Assembly: GCF_014197795.1 (NCBI RefSeq)
Contig: NZ_JACIGI010000016.1
Location: forward strand, 16,553-80,552
Length of the DNA: 64,000 nt
DNA from: Roseospira goensis
GTDB lineage: Bacteria; Pseudomonadota; Alphaproteobacteria; Rhodospirillales; Rhodospirillaceae
Direction: 5' to 3'
In this document: piece by piece, positions 16,389-25,146 of the stretch
Numbering within the stretch: position 1 is the first letter of the stretch
Layout of the letters: the number at the start of each line of letters is the position of its first letter
The notes under the pieces: generated by a model
What the model was told of the DNA's origin: nothing
Databases searched by the model: none
What the model saw: the letters and a program-made list of their open reading frames with translations, nothing else
Translations under genes and position numbers: made by a program

Positions 16389-17135
16389 ATGCCGCGAGAT
16401 GACTGGGCGGCGATGAAGCTGGATCGGACGGACAGAACCGCACGGACGCTGACCGAGGCGTCGACCGCGGTCCCGCGCGCCGAGGGCGGGGACATTCGCG
16501 GACGCGGCGGGCGGCCCGCCGGATCGCTGCATGGGGCGCGGCGCTACTCACGATTCGTGCGCCTGATGAAACTGCTGCTGCCGAGCGTGGCCGTGGTGCT
16601 GCTCGGGCTGGTGCTGGCCTGGCCGCAGATCCGCTCCCAGGCCGACCGCTTCGCCGTCGGCTTTGCCAGCCTCGATCCGCGCGACGCCAACCCGCGCAGT
16701 CTGGTCAATCCGCGCTTTCATGGCGTGGATGCCCAGGACCAGCCCTACACGCTGGTGGCGGAGCGGGCGGTGGAGCAGGCCGGCAACCCGGATCAGGTTG
16801 ACCTGGAGCAGCCGCAGGGCGACATCCTGGTGTCCGGGGGGCGTTGGGTCGCGGTGCGCGGCAACAGCGGCGTCTATTCCAAGATCGAACGCACGCTGAC
16901 GCTGGACGGCGACGTGATGCTGTATCGCGACGACGGTTTCGAGTTCCACACCGAGGTGGCCCACGTGGACCTGGCTTCCAACAGCGCCCATGGCGACGCC
17001 CGGGTGCGCGGCCGCGGACCCGGCCGCATCATCGAGTCGCGCGGCTTCGAGTTCGTCGATGGCGGACGGGTGGTCCGGTTCACCGGGCAGGCGCGTCTTT
17101 TGCTGGAGGACGGCGGCGGAGGCATCGCGCCATGA
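16389..17135 (+). CDS. lptC: LPS export ABC transporter periplasmic protein LptC
   Basis: This single-span inner-membrane protein receives LPS from the LptBFG extractor and passes it to LptA. After a charged, variable N-terminus, the membrane helix is at about residues 57-77 (LMKLLLPSVAVVLLGLVLAW). The LptC beta-jellyroll follows (NPRFHGVDAQDQPYTL, then VSGGRWVAVRGNSGVYSK and LDGDVMLYRDDG). The start is uncertain: ATG at 16389 or 16413 both fit, and the open frame extends further upstream through a repeat. Its TGA overlaps the lptA ATG (17132-17135). Confidence 0.88.
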   Translation: MPRDDWAAMKLDRTDRTARTLTEASTAVPRAEGGDIRGRGGRPAGSLHGARRYSRFVRLMKLLLPSVAVVLLGLVLAWPQIRSQADRFAVGFASLDPRDANPRSLVNPRFHGVDAQDQPYTLVAERAVEQAGNPDQVDLEQPQGDILVSGGRWVAVRGNSGVYSKIERTLTLDGDVMLYRDDGFEFHTEVAHVDLASNSAHGDARVRGRGPGRIIESRGFEFVDGGRVVRFTGQARLLLEDGGGGIAP

Positions 17136-18085
17136 TCCGACGGCGCGCCGGCACGGCCCGGCCGGGGGCGGCGATGCGCCTGGCGGCGGCGTTTGGCCTC
17201 GCCGTGGCCATGGGGTTCGGGCCTGGGGTCGGCCCTGGGGCATGGGCACAGTCGGCCACCGTCGGCGGCGGCGAGTCTCCGATCGAGGTGCTGTCCGACG
17301 ACGGCATCGAGTGGCACCGCGACGACAAGCTGTATATCGCGCGCGGGAACGCCGTCGCCATCCAGGGGGCGGACCGGGTGCGCGGCGATGTGCTGGTGGC
17401 GCATTATCGCGAGACCCCGGACGGCGCCACCGAGATCTGGCGCATGGAGGCGCGCGGGAGCGCCCGTATCGAGACCCCCACCCAGACCGTGACCGGGGCC
17501 AGCGCCGTCTACGAACTGGACAGCGGGGTGCTGGTGGTGCGCGGTGGCGGGCCGCGCCTGGTCACCGAAACCGAGACCGTGACCGCGACCGAAAGCCTGG
17601 AGTACTGGTCCCGGGAGCGCATGGCGGTGGCCCGCGGCGACGCCCGCGCGGTGCGGGCCAACGGCGACACCGTCGAGGCCGACGTGCTCACCGGCTACTT
17701 CGATGCCGGCGCGAGCGGGGACGCGGACGGCGGCGCGGCCGCAACCGGGGCCGATCCCGGGCCGGGCGGCGCCGACCCCGCGGCGGTCTCCGGCGGCGCC
17801 CTGGACCGCATGGAGGCGTTCGGCGACGTCGTCATCACGACGGCCAAGGAGGTTGTCCGGGGCGACCGGGCAGTCTATGACGTGCCGGCCGGCCTCGCCA
17901 CCGTGGTCGGCAACGTGACCATCGCGACCGAGTCCGATCAACTCGCCGGGGATCGCGCGGTCATGAACCTGAATACCGGCGTCAGCACGCTGGAAGGCGG
18001 CGAGGGCGGAGGGCGCGCCCGCGCCCTCATCACCCCGCAACGGCCCGCGGCGGAGGCGGCACCGCGTGCCCCGTACCGTCCTTAG
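17132..18085 (+). CDS. lptA: LPS transport periplasmic bridge protein LptA
   Basis: This periplasmic OstA/LptA-fold protein polymerises into the bridge carrying LPS across the periplasm. The signal peptide occupies residues 1-37 (cleavage near AWAQ). The beta-jellyroll repeats include [25 protein letters not shown] and [21 protein letters not shown] near the C-terminus. At 317 aa it is longer than the roughly 185-aa E. coli protein: an extra OstA repeat plus a Gly/Ala/Asp-rich insert at about residues 195-220. It is coupled to lptC by ATGA, and lptB follows. Confidence 0.88.
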   Translation: MIRRRAGTARPGAAMRLAAAFGLAVAMGFGPGVGPGAWAQSATVGGGESPIEVLSDDGIEWHRDDKLYIARGNAVAIQGADRVRGDVLVAHYRETPDGATEIWRMEARGSARIETPTQTVTGASAVYELDSGVLVVRGGGPRLVTETETVTATESLEYWSRERMAVARGDARAVRANGDTVEADVLTGYFDAGASGDADGGAAATGADPGPGGADPAAVSGGALDRMEAFGDVVITTAKEVVRGDRAVYDVPAGLATVVGNVTIATESDQLAGDRAVMNLNTGVSTLEGGEGGGRARALITPQRPAAEAAPRAPYRP

Positions 18086-18128
18086 CCGCCGGCGGCCGGC
18101 GCCCGAGGCGCGCGCGGAGGAGGACCCA

Positions 18129-18929
18129 GTGCAAGGGCTGGTGCAGCGGCGCGAGGCGGGGTTGGCGGCGGCCCCGGAACAGGACTCCCCCGAGCGGGCC
18201 TCCTGGCGCGGCACCCTGGCCGCCGAGGATGTGGGCAAGCGCTACCGACGCCGCGCGATCCTTCAGGGGGTGAGCCTGCATGTGCGCCGCGGCGAGGTTG
18301 TCGGCCTGTTGGGACCCAACGGCGCCGGCAAGACCACCTGCTTCTACTGCATGACCGGCCTGGTGATGCCCGACTCGGGTCGGATCCTGCTGGACGGCCA
18401 GGACGTGACCGGGCTGCCCATGTACCGGCGCGCCCGCCTGGGCATCGGCTACCTGCCGCAGGAGGCCTCGATCTTCCGCGGGCTCTCCGTCGAGGGCAAC
18501 TTGCGGGCGGTGCTGGAGGTGACGGAGCGCAACCGAGACCTGCGCGAGGAGACGCTGGCCAGCCTGCTGGCGGAGTTCTCGATTTCCCATCTGCGCCATG
18601 CTCCGGCGCTGGCGCTCTCCGGTGGCGAGCGCCGCCGCGTCGAAATCGCGCGCGCCCTGGCCACCCATCCGGCCTTCATCCTGCTCGACGAACCGCTGGC
18701 CGGCATCGACCCGATCGCGGTCGGCGACATCCGGGATCTGGTCGCCCACCTGAAGGACCGTGGCCTCGGCGTGCTGATCACCGACCATAATGTGCGCGAG
18801 ACCCTCGACATTGTGGACCGTGCCTACATTCTTCACGAAGGGCGCGTTATGATGGAGGGGCGACCGTCGGACATCGTGGCCCATGAAGGGGTCCGGCGGG
18901 TCTACCTGGGCGAGCGGTTCAGCCTCTGA
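18129..18929 (+). CDS. lptB: LPS export ABC transporter ATP-binding protein LptB
   Basis: This cytoplasmic ATPase drives LPS extraction by LptFG (not in this window). It has Walker [10 protein letters not shown] (from residue 62), the ABC signature LSGGERRR (from 163), Walker [14 protein letters not shown], and the H-loop ITDHNVRE. The GTG at 18129 is chosen for its excellent ribosome site (GGAGGAGGA). A GTG at 18066, overlapping the end of lptA, opens the same frame and cannot be excluded. The N-terminal 45 residues are a variable extension relative to E. coli LptB. Confidence 0.94.
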   Translation: MQGLVQRREAGLAAAPEQDSPERASWRGTLAAEDVGKRYRRRAILQGVSLHVRRGEVVGLLGPNGAGKTTCFYCMTGLVMPDSGRILLDGQDVTGLPMYRRARLGIGYLPQEASIFRGLSVEGNLRAVLEVTERNRDLREETLASLLAEFSISHLRHAPALALSGGERRRVEIARALATHPAFILLDEPLAGIDPIAVGDIRDLVAHLKDRGLGVLITDHNVRETLDIVDRAYILHEGRVMMEGRPSDIVAHEGVRRVYLGERFSL

Positions 18930-19024
18930 GGCCGGCGGGCGGCTGGCGAGGGCTGGGACGCGCCGAGCCCGGGCGCCGTCCCGGGCGGGACGCGCACGAC
19001 ACCGACTCGCGGGGATGGGGATTG

Positions 19025-20560
19025 ATGGGTCTGGCACCGCGCCTCGATCTGCGGCAGACGCAAGGTCTGGTGATGACGCCGCAACTGCAGCAGGCCATCA
19101 AGCTGCTGCAGATGTCGAACCTGGACCTGAACGCTTTCGTTGAGCAGGAGATGGAGCGCAATCCGCTGCTGGAGCGGGACGAGCGCGCCGACTTCGAGGC
19201 TCCGCCCGAGCGCGCCGAGGTGCGGCCCGATGCCGAGGCCGCCGTCGTTGTGGACCGCGGCGCCGGCGAGGAGGCGGCCGGGCCGTCGCCGCTCGACCAC
19301 GACTACAACACCGATCGTGACGAGGCCGGCGCCGGCGACATGGCGGCGGCCGGGGACGCCGGCGGGCTGGATGCCTTGGGCCTGGCGGTGGGCGCCTGGG
19401 GCGGCGGCGGGGGGGCACGCGACTTCACCGCCGACGAGCGCGGTCTGGAGGAGACGCTGGCGGGGCCGACGTCGCTGCGCGACCATCTCAGCGCGCAGAT
19501 GGCGGTGGACCTGACCGACCCGGTGGATCGTCTCGTTGGCGGGCATCTGCTGGGCCTGCTGGATCCGTGCGGCTATCTCACCGCCTCTGTGGAGGAGGTG
19601 GCGGCCACCCTGGGGGCGCCGCCAGAGCGGGTGGCGGCGGTGCTGGCCCGCATGCAGGCGCTGGATCCGCCGGGCCTGTTCGCGCGGTCGCTGAAGGAAT
19701 GCCTGGCGCTGCAACTGGCCGACCGCAACCGGCTCGACCCGGCGATGCAGGCGCTGCTCGACCATCTGGAGCTGCTGGGGCGGCGGGATATGCCGGCGCT
19801 GCTGAAGGTGTGCGGTGTCGATGCCGAGGACCTGCGCGACATGATCGCCGAGATCCGCGCGCTCGATCCCAAGCCGGCCCTGCGCTTCGATGGCGAGCCG
19901 ATCCACACCGTGGTGCCCGACGTGGTCATGCGCCCCAATCCGGAGGGCGGCTGGCTGGTCGAACTGAACAGCGAGACCCTGCCGCGGGTGCTGGTCAACC
20001 GGCGCTATCTGGCGCGGGTCAAGCCCGCGGCCGCGGCCGACAAGGCGGTGCGGGCCTTCCTGGGCGACCGGTTGCAGACCGCCAACTGGCTGGTCAAGGC
20101 GCTGGACCAGCGCGCGACCACCATTCTGAAGGTGGCCGGCGAGATCGTGCGCCAGCAGGACGCCTTCCTGGCCCACGGCATCCAGCACCTGCGGCCGCTC
20201 ATCCTGCGCGACGTGGCCGGCGCCATCGGCATGCACGAGAGCACCGTCAGCCGCGTGACCAACAACAAGTACATCGCCACCCCGCGCGGCCTGTTCGAAC
20301 TGAAGTACTTCTTCACCCAGGCCATCAACAGCAGCGCCGGCGGGGAGGCTCATTCGGCCGAGGCGGTGCGGGCACGCATCAAGGCCCTGATCGACGCCGA
20401 GCCGCCGCGCCGGGTGCTGTCCGACGACCGCATTGTCGCCCTGCTGCGCGCCGAGGGGATCGACATCGCCCGGCGCACGGTCGCCAAGTACCGCGAGGCC
20501 ATGCGCATCCCCTCGTCGGTGCAGCGCCGACGCGAGAAGATGGCACTGGCGGGGGCGTGA
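19025..20560 (+). CDS. rpoN: RNA polymerase sigma-54 factor
   Basis: This alternative sigma factor needs enhancer-binding ATPases to open promoters. The Gln-rich activator-interacting region I is at residues 8-50 (TPQLQQAIKLLQMSN). An acidic, variable region II runs from about 60 to 140. The core-binding and DNA-binding domains follow (GMHESTVSRVTNNKY near residue 400), ending with the RpoN box RRTVAKYRE starting at residue 483. The ATG at 19025 sits next to an in-frame TTG at 19022; both follow GGGGATGGGG. The location after lptB is normal. The hpf and ptsN genes that often follow rpoN are absent; a metallo-beta-lactamase-fold gene comes next. Confidence 0.97.
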   Translation: MGLAPRLDLRQTQGLVMTPQLQQAIKLLQMSNLDLNAFVEQEMERNPLLERDERADFEAPPERAEVRPDAEAAVVVDRGAGEEAAGPSPLDHDYNTDRDEAGAGDMAAAGDAGGLDALGLAVGAWGGGGGARDFTADERGLEETLAGPTSLRDHLSAQMAVDLTDPVDRLVGGHLLGLLDPCGYLTASVEEVAATLGAPPERVAAVLARMQALDPPGLFARSLKECLALQLADRNRLDPAMQALLDHLELLGRRDMPALLKVCGVDAEDLRDMIAEIRALDPKPALRFDGEPIHTVVPDVVMRPNPEGGWLVELNSETLPRVLVNRRYLARVKPAAAADKAVRAFLGDRLQTANWLVKALDQRATTILKVAGEIVRQQDAFLAHGIQHLRPLILRDVAGAIGMHESTVSRVTNNKYIATPRGLFELKYFFTQAINSSAGGEAHSAEAVRARIKALIDAEPPRRVLSDDRIVALLRAEGIDIARRTVAKYREAMRIPSSVQRRREKMALAGA

Positions 20561-20678
20561 CGACGCGGCCAGAGACGGCCAGCCCCCTTCAAAATGGTTT
20601 CACTTGTAACTAAATGGGCGCTAGACTGCGGCCCGTCGCACGGCCGTGCCGAACCGTCGTTGAGGGAGAGAGCCCGTC

Positions 20679-21632
20679 ATGTCCAGCGCCACCTTCGCCT
20701 CCACCGGAGACCTCGGGGAGAAACAGGTCACCTTCGCCAAACTCGGCGAAGGCGCCTATGCCTACACCGCAGAGGGCGACCCCAACACCGGTGTCATCGT
20801 CGGCGACGATGGGGTGATGGTGATCGACACCCAGGCCACGCCGCTGATGGCTGAACGGGTGCTGGAGAAGATCCGCACGGTCACCGACAAGCCGATCAAG
20901 TACGTGCTCTTGACGCACTACCACGCGGTGCGCGTCCTGGGGGCGGCCGCCTATCAGCCGCAGGCCGTCATCGCCAGCCGCGGTACCCACGAGATGATCG
21001 TGGAGCGCGGCCAGGAGGACTACGACAGCGAGGCCGGCCGCTTCCCGCGCCTGTTTCAGGGCATCGAGTCGATCCCCGGGCTGACCTGGCCTACCATCGT
21101 GTTCGACGACCGCCTGACCGTCGACCTGGGCAACAAGCGGGTCGAGATCCTGCATGTCGGCAAGGGCCACACCCAGGGCGACACCATCGCCTGGCTGCCC
21201 GACGAGCGCGTGCTCTTCTCGGGCGATCTGGTCGAGTACAATGCCACCCCCTACACCGGCGACGCCCACCTGGGGGACTGGCCGGCGACCTTGCAGCGGC
21301 TGCGGGCTATGCGGCCGGAGAAGCTGGTGCCGGGGCGCGGCGATGCCCTGATGACGGCCGAGGACTGCGCCACCGCCCTCGACATGACCGAGGCGTTCGT
21401 GACCGACCTGTTCGAGGCGGCCAAGCAGGGGGCGGCCCGCAATCTGCCGCTCAAGGACATCTACAAGGGGTGCCGCGCCGCCATGGACCCGAAGTACGGC
21501 CACTGGGTGATCTACGACCACTGCATGCCGTTCGACGTCACGAGGGCCTGGGACGAGGCCCGCGGTATCACCCGCCCGCGCGTCTGGACCGCCGAACGCG
21601 ACCGTGAGATGTGGGCCGCCCTGGAAGGCTAG
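20679..21632 (+). CDS. Metallo-beta-lactamase-fold hydrolase with altered second metal site
   Basis: This is a 317-aa cytosolic-looking MBL-fold protein. The usual HxHxDH motif reads HYHAVR (H80, H82, then V84/R85 in place of Asp-His). H164 (GHTQGDT) and D183 (SGDLVEY) are present, as is a late HWVIYDHCMPFDV block. So one metal site looks intact and the second lacks two ligands. I recall the HYHAVRVLGA form as conserved in a proteobacterial MBL subfamily, so it is probably a family trait and not local decay. The substrate is unknown. The start ATG follows GAGGGAGAGAGCCCGTC. It sits between rpoN and a degenerate GGDEF gene on the same strand. Confidence 0.8.
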   Translation: MSSATFASTGDLGEKQVTFAKLGEGAYAYTAEGDPNTGVIVGDDGVMVIDTQATPLMAERVLEKIRTVTDKPIKYVLLTHYHAVRVLGAAAYQPQAVIASRGTHEMIVERGQEDYDSEAGRFPRLFQGIESIPGLTWPTIVFDDRLTVDLGNKRVEILHVGKGHTQGDTIAWLPDERVLFSGDLVEYNATPYTGDAHLGDWPATLQRLRAMRPEKLVPGRGDALMTAEDCATALDMTEAFVTDLFEAAKQGAARNLPLKDIYKGCRAAMDPKYGHWVIYDHCMPFDVTRAWDEARGITRPRVWTAERDREMWAALEG

Positions 21633-21722
21633 CGTCGCCCCGGACCGGGCCTGCACCGCCGTCCGGCTGGCGTGTCAGCGGGCCGGGCGTGGTAGCATGG
21701 AGAGGTCCTGAGGGAGGCGCCC

Positions 21723-22529
21723 ATGTCCGACGAAATCGCGCAGCCGAGCCCAGCGCCGCCGGTGGGCTGGCGTCGCGACCGCCGGCGCGACCGCGATGCG
21801 CCGAAGCAGGGCGGCGAAGAGCGGGGTCCCGTGGATTACGCCCGCGGGGCCGACGCCTACGCCCGCACGGCCGCCGATGGCCTCGACGTCGACGATTCGG
21901 TCTCGGTGCAGGGCATTCCCCCGGCCGAACTGACGCCTGCGGTGCGTCGTGCGCTTGGCCATCTGATGGCCGAGATCGAGCGCCTGCGGGCGGCACTGGC
22001 GGGACAGGGGGTGGGCGAGGGCGGCGCGGCCATGCCGCCGCATCCGCTGGAGAGCGGGGCCGCCAGGGCCGCGCCGTCCGCCGACGAGCCGCCGGCGCTG
22101 CCCGGGCCGGCGGCGCTGCACCGTCTTCTGGACGCGCACCTCGCGGGGATCCCGCTCGGCGGGCCAGGGCCGGCCGTGGTGTTCTTCTACCTGGGCAATC
22201 ACGAGGACCTGCGCCTGCGCCACGGCCTGGCCGCGGCCGAGGCGGCGACCCGAGCGATGGGCCGGGCGCTGGCGGCGGCGCGCGCCGAGGACGAGGTGAT
22301 GGGCCTGACCGGGGGCGCCGGCGTGGCCGCCGTACTGCCGTTCGACGGCCAGGTGGACCGGCTGTGGGCGCGGGCGCGGGGGCTGGCGAAGGCCGCCGGC
22401 GCGCCGCTGACCTGGCGCGGCGAGACGCTGCGCCCGGCCCTGCTGGTGGGCGTCCACGTCACCCGGCGCGGCGAGCGGGCGGCCGACGCGGTGTGGCAGG
22501 CGGAACGCGCGGCGCGCCGGATCGTGTAG
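21723..22529 (+). CDS. Degenerate GGDEF-domain-like protein
   Basis: This is a 268-aa protein with no signal peptide or membrane helix. Residues 1-105 are Pro/Ala-rich with charged patches. Residues 135-268 look like a GGDEF (diguanylate cyclase) fold: a first strand AVVFFYLGNHEDL, a helix RHGLAAAEAATRAMGRAL, then GGAGVAAVLPF where an active enzyme has GG(D/E)EF, and ending LLVGVHVTRRGERAADAVWQAERAA, matching the usual GI-A...A..AL-A end of the domain. The catalytic acidic residues are missing, so it should not make c-di-GMP. A binding or scaffolding role is inference from sequence pattern only. Confidence 0.6.
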   Translation: MSDEIAQPSPAPPVGWRRDRRRDRDAPKQGGEERGPVDYARGADAYARTAADGLDVDDSVSVQGIPPAELTPAVRRALGHLMAEIERLRAALAGQGVGEGGAAMPPHPLESGAARAAPSADEPPALPGPAALHRLLDAHLAGIPLGGPGPAVVFFYLGNHEDLRLRHGLAAAEAATRAMGRALAAARAEDEVMGLTGGAGVAAVLPFDGQVDRLWARARGLAKAAGAPLTWRGETLRPALLVGVHVTRRGERAADAVWQAERAARRIV

Positions 22530-22550
22530 CGCCGCAAGGCCGTGCGGCGA

Positions 22551-22760
22551 TCAGGCGATGATGTCCGGGGTCAGCTGGGCCTGAAGGCGCGCGATCTCGT
22601 CCTTGAGCGAGAGCTTGCGCTTCTTGAGGCGTTGCAGTTGCAGCATGTCGTAGGGCGCCGCGTCCATCAGCCGGGCGATAACATCGTCCAGGTCGCGGTG
22701 TTCCACCAGCAGGCCCTCGAGCCGGCGGCGCAGGGTTTCGGTTTCTTCGTCGTCGATCAT
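22551..22760 (-). CDS. DUF465 / YdcH-family small protein
   Basis: This 69-aa, highly charged helical protein has the DUF465 layout: a first helix (residues 3-30, LRRRLEGLLVEHRDLDDVIARL), a short linker with DMLQLQRLKKRKL, and a second helix (KDEIARLQAQL). It is probably an antiparallel coiled-coil hairpin. Its function is unknown in all relatives. It is convergent with the GGDEF-like gene (22 bp gap) and divergent from pfk. A second family member lies at 25147-25317. Confidence 0.82.
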   Translation of the reverse strand: MIDDEETETLRRRLEGLLVEHRDLDDVIARLMDAAPYDMLQLQRLKKRKLSLKDEIARLQAQLTPDIIA

Positions 22761-23052
22761 GCGCGCTCAAAATCGGGATCAAAGCGGAGACTGGACCGGT
22801 CTCGGCTTGCGTCGGGCGGCAAGACGAGGCATGTCCTGCTGTGTGCGGAGGGCAAGGGGCCGGTGTCCGCCGGGCCACCCCACCAGGGTCCCCGCAGCCT
22901 AGCAGAAAAGCCGTGACGGCAATACGGTTCATGACCGACGCGCCGGGCGCGTCAGGCGACCCCACACGCTACCCCCGCCGGCCCGGCCGAACGGCCATGC
23001 CCCCCGCCGGCGGCCCCATCCACGCAGACGGTTTCGACGACGGAGGGAACGC

Positions 23053-24162
23053 ATGGGCAAGGTTCGACGGCTAGGCGTCCTGACCAGCGGCGGCGACTGT
23101 GCCGGCCTGAACGCGGTGATCCGGGCGGTCACCTATCGGGCGGTGCGGAGCTATGGCTGGAAGGTGTTTGGCATCATCGACGGTACGATGGGTCTGATGG
23201 AGCGGCCGCTGCGCTACCGGGAGCTCGACCTGGACATGTTCTCGGGCAACATGCTGCGCGAGGGCGGCACCTTTCTGGGCACGGTCAACCGCGGCGATCC
23301 GTTCAACTATCCGATGCCCGACGGCAGCCACAAGGACCGCTCGCTCGATTTCGTGGACGGTTTCAACAAGCTGGCGCTCGACGCCCTGATCGTCATCGGC
23401 GGCGACGGCTCGATGAAGATCCTGTCGCAGCTCTGCGACCTTGGCGGGATCGGCATGGTCGGCGTGCCGAAGACCATCGACAACGACGTGCACGGCACCG
23501 ACTTCGCGGTCGGCTTCACCACCGCCGTCAATGTGGTCACCGAGGCGTTGGACCGCCTGCATCCCACCGCCGCCAGCCATCACCGTGTCATGATCCTGGA
23601 GGTGATGGGCCGCGACGCCGGGCACATCGCCGTCAACGCGGCCATCTCCGGCGGCGCCGACGTGGCGCTGGTGCCCGAACTGCCGTACCGCCTGGACAGC
23701 ATCGCCCGCAAGATCGAGGAGGTGATCCGCGAGGGCCGCAACCACGCCCTGATCGTGGTGGCCGAGGGCTGCAAGACCGAGGACGGCACCCCGGCCACCG
23801 TGGCCCACTCCCACGGGCAGATGCGCTACGGCGGCATCGGCGCCTATCTGTCCGACAAGATCGCCGCCATGACCGAGCTGGAGACCCGGGTCACCACCCT
23901 GGGCCATGTGCAGCGCGGCGGCACGCCGTCGACGCGCGACCGCCTGCTGGCCTCGGCCTTCGGCGTGCATGCCGTCGACATGGTGGCGGAGGGCAAGCTG
24001 GGCCGCATGGTGGCCTGGCAGGAGCGCGGGGTGACCGACGTGCCGCTGGAAGAGGTGTGCATCGGTCCGCGCTCGCTGGAGACCGAGGGCACCCTGATCA
24101 AGGTCGCGCGCGGCCTTGGCATCTATGTCGGCGAGCCACAGCCCGGAGAGGCGGCGGACTGA
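23053..24162 (+). CDS. pfkA: 6-phosphofructokinase, mixed-specificity (group III-like)
   Basis: It phosphorylates fructose 6-phosphate in glycolysis. The 369-aa protein has the family loops TSGGDCAGLN (11-20), GGDGS (116-120), PKTIDND (139-145, catalytic Asp included), MGRDAGH near 191 and GHVQRGGTPS near 285. GGDGS is the ATP-enzyme form, while Lys in PKTIDND is the form seen in pyrophosphate enzymes. This mixed signature fits group III enzymes, for which ATP or PPi use must be tested. The ATG follows GGAGGGAACGC. Convergent ubiX lies 239 bp away across a palindromic repeat array. Confidence 0.93.
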   Translation: MGKVRRLGVLTSGGDCAGLNAVIRAVTYRAVRSYGWKVFGIIDGTMGLMERPLRYRELDLDMFSGNMLREGGTFLGTVNRGDPFNYPMPDGSHKDRSLDFVDGFNKLALDALIVIGGDGSMKILSQLCDLGGIGMVGVPKTIDNDVHGTDFAVGFTTAVNVVTEALDRLHPTAASHHRVMILEVMGRDAGHIAVNAAISGGADVALVPELPYRLDSIARKIEEVIREGRNHALIVVAEGCKTEDGTPATVAHSHGQMRYGGIGAYLSDKIAAMTELETRVTTLGHVQRGGTPSTRDRLLASAFGVHAVDMVAEGKLGRMVAWQERGVTDVPLEEVCIGPRSLETEGTLIKVARGLGIYVGEPQPGEAAD

Positions 24163-24190
24163 TCCGGGACCGAGACTGGATCTCTCCTGC

Positions 24191-24389
24191 GCCCACGCTT
24201 CGGCGTGGGCGCCCCGGCTTGGACCGGACATATGGTCCCACGCGGGAGCGTGGGACCGAGGTCTCGGTGTCTGTCTCTCGCACCCACGCTCCGGCGTGGG
24301 CGGCCCGGCTCGGACATATGGTCCCACGCGGGAGCGTGGGACCGAGGTCTCGGTGTCAGTCTCTCGCGCCCACGCTCCGGCGTGGGCGC
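24191..24389. repeat. REP-like palindrome array (five hairpins) between pfkA and ubiX
   Basis: Five perfect or near-perfect hairpins alternate between two types. Type A (arms GCGCCCACGC/GCGTGGGCGC or shorter) is at 24191-24210, 24283-24300 and 24366-24389. Type B (arms GGTCCCACGC/GCGTGGGACC) is at 24234-24257 and 24320-24343. The B copies have a GGGA loop and the A copies a TCCG-like loop, so the A-B modules here are in reverse orientation relative to those at 44.0 and 53.2 kb. The tandem period is 86 bp. The array fills the gap between two convergent genes. Confidence 0.9.
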
Positions 24390-24401
24390 TTGGCGTCCGG
24401 C

Positions 24402-24998
24402 TCAGGCCGTGACGGCGTCCGCGCCGCTGTCGTCGTCGCGCCAGCGCGCCACCAGGCCGGCGTCGATACCGAACAGGTCGAGCACCCGGCCGACGCCGTG
24501 GTCAACCACGTCGTCCAGGGTCTGCGGCCGGCTGTAGAAGGCCGGCATCGGCGGCGCCACCACCGCGCCCATCTCCGTGACCGCCGCCATGGCCCGGATG
24601 TGGCCCAGGTGCAGCGGCGTCTCCCGCACCATCAACACCAGCGTCCGGCGTTCCTTCAGGGTGACGTCGGCCGCCCGGGTCAGCAGGTTTTCGCCCGCGC
24701 CGGCGGCGACCGCGCCCAGCGTGCGCGCGGAGCATGGCGCCACGATCATGCCCCGGGTGCGGAACGAGCCCGACGACGGCGCTGCGGTGAGGTCCTCCAC
24801 CTTGTGGCACTGCGTGGCCAGGGCTTTGACCTCCGCCACCTTCAACGACGTCTCATAGGCCAGGGTGATCTCCGCCGTCCGGGTCATGACGAGATGCGTC
24901 GGAATCCCGAGTCGGCCGAGCACCTCCAGAAGGCGCACACCGTACGCGATTCCTGAGGCGCCGCTGATACCGACGACGAGAGGCAGGGGCGGGGTCAT
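24402..24998 (-). CDS. ubiX: UbiX flavin prenyltransferase
   Basis: It makes the prenylated FMN cofactor used by UbiD-type decarboxylases in ubiquinone synthesis. The 198-aa flavoprotein begins with the typical strand and loop VVGISGASGIAYGVRLLE. It has the MIVAPCSARTLGAVAAG segment near residue 84 and a RETPLHLGHIRAM block near 125 with the phosphate/prenyl-binding Arg and Glu. The ATG at 24998 follows GGAGG about 10 bases upstream across a T-run. No ubiD is in the window. Confidence 0.95.
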   Translation of the reverse strand: MTPPLPLVVGISGASGIAYGVRLLEVLGRLGIPTHLVMTRTAEITLAYETSLKVAEVKALATQCHKVEDLTAAPSSGSFRTRGMIVAPCSARTLGAVAAGAGENLLTRAADVTLKERRTLVLMVRETPLHLGHIRAMAAVTEMGAVVAPPMPAFYSRPQTLDDVVDHGVGRVLDLFGIDAGLVARWRDDDSGADAVTA

Positions 24999-25146
24999 GC
25001 AAAAAAATCCTCCACAGTACGGATCCGCAACGGCGGATCAAGCGAAAGTTACGGCGATTTCATCGACTCTTCGCGGAATCCCTTTGCCGCTCCGGCGTGC
25101 TTGGGTACACTCAGGGTGTTTCTCACCTGACGAGGAGGGCCATGTC

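Noticed and set aside
24191-24389. Possible small CRISPR array
   Set aside because: The repeated units are palindromic and the spacers between them are themselves repeated; there are no cas genes. This fits REP-like elements, not CRISPR.
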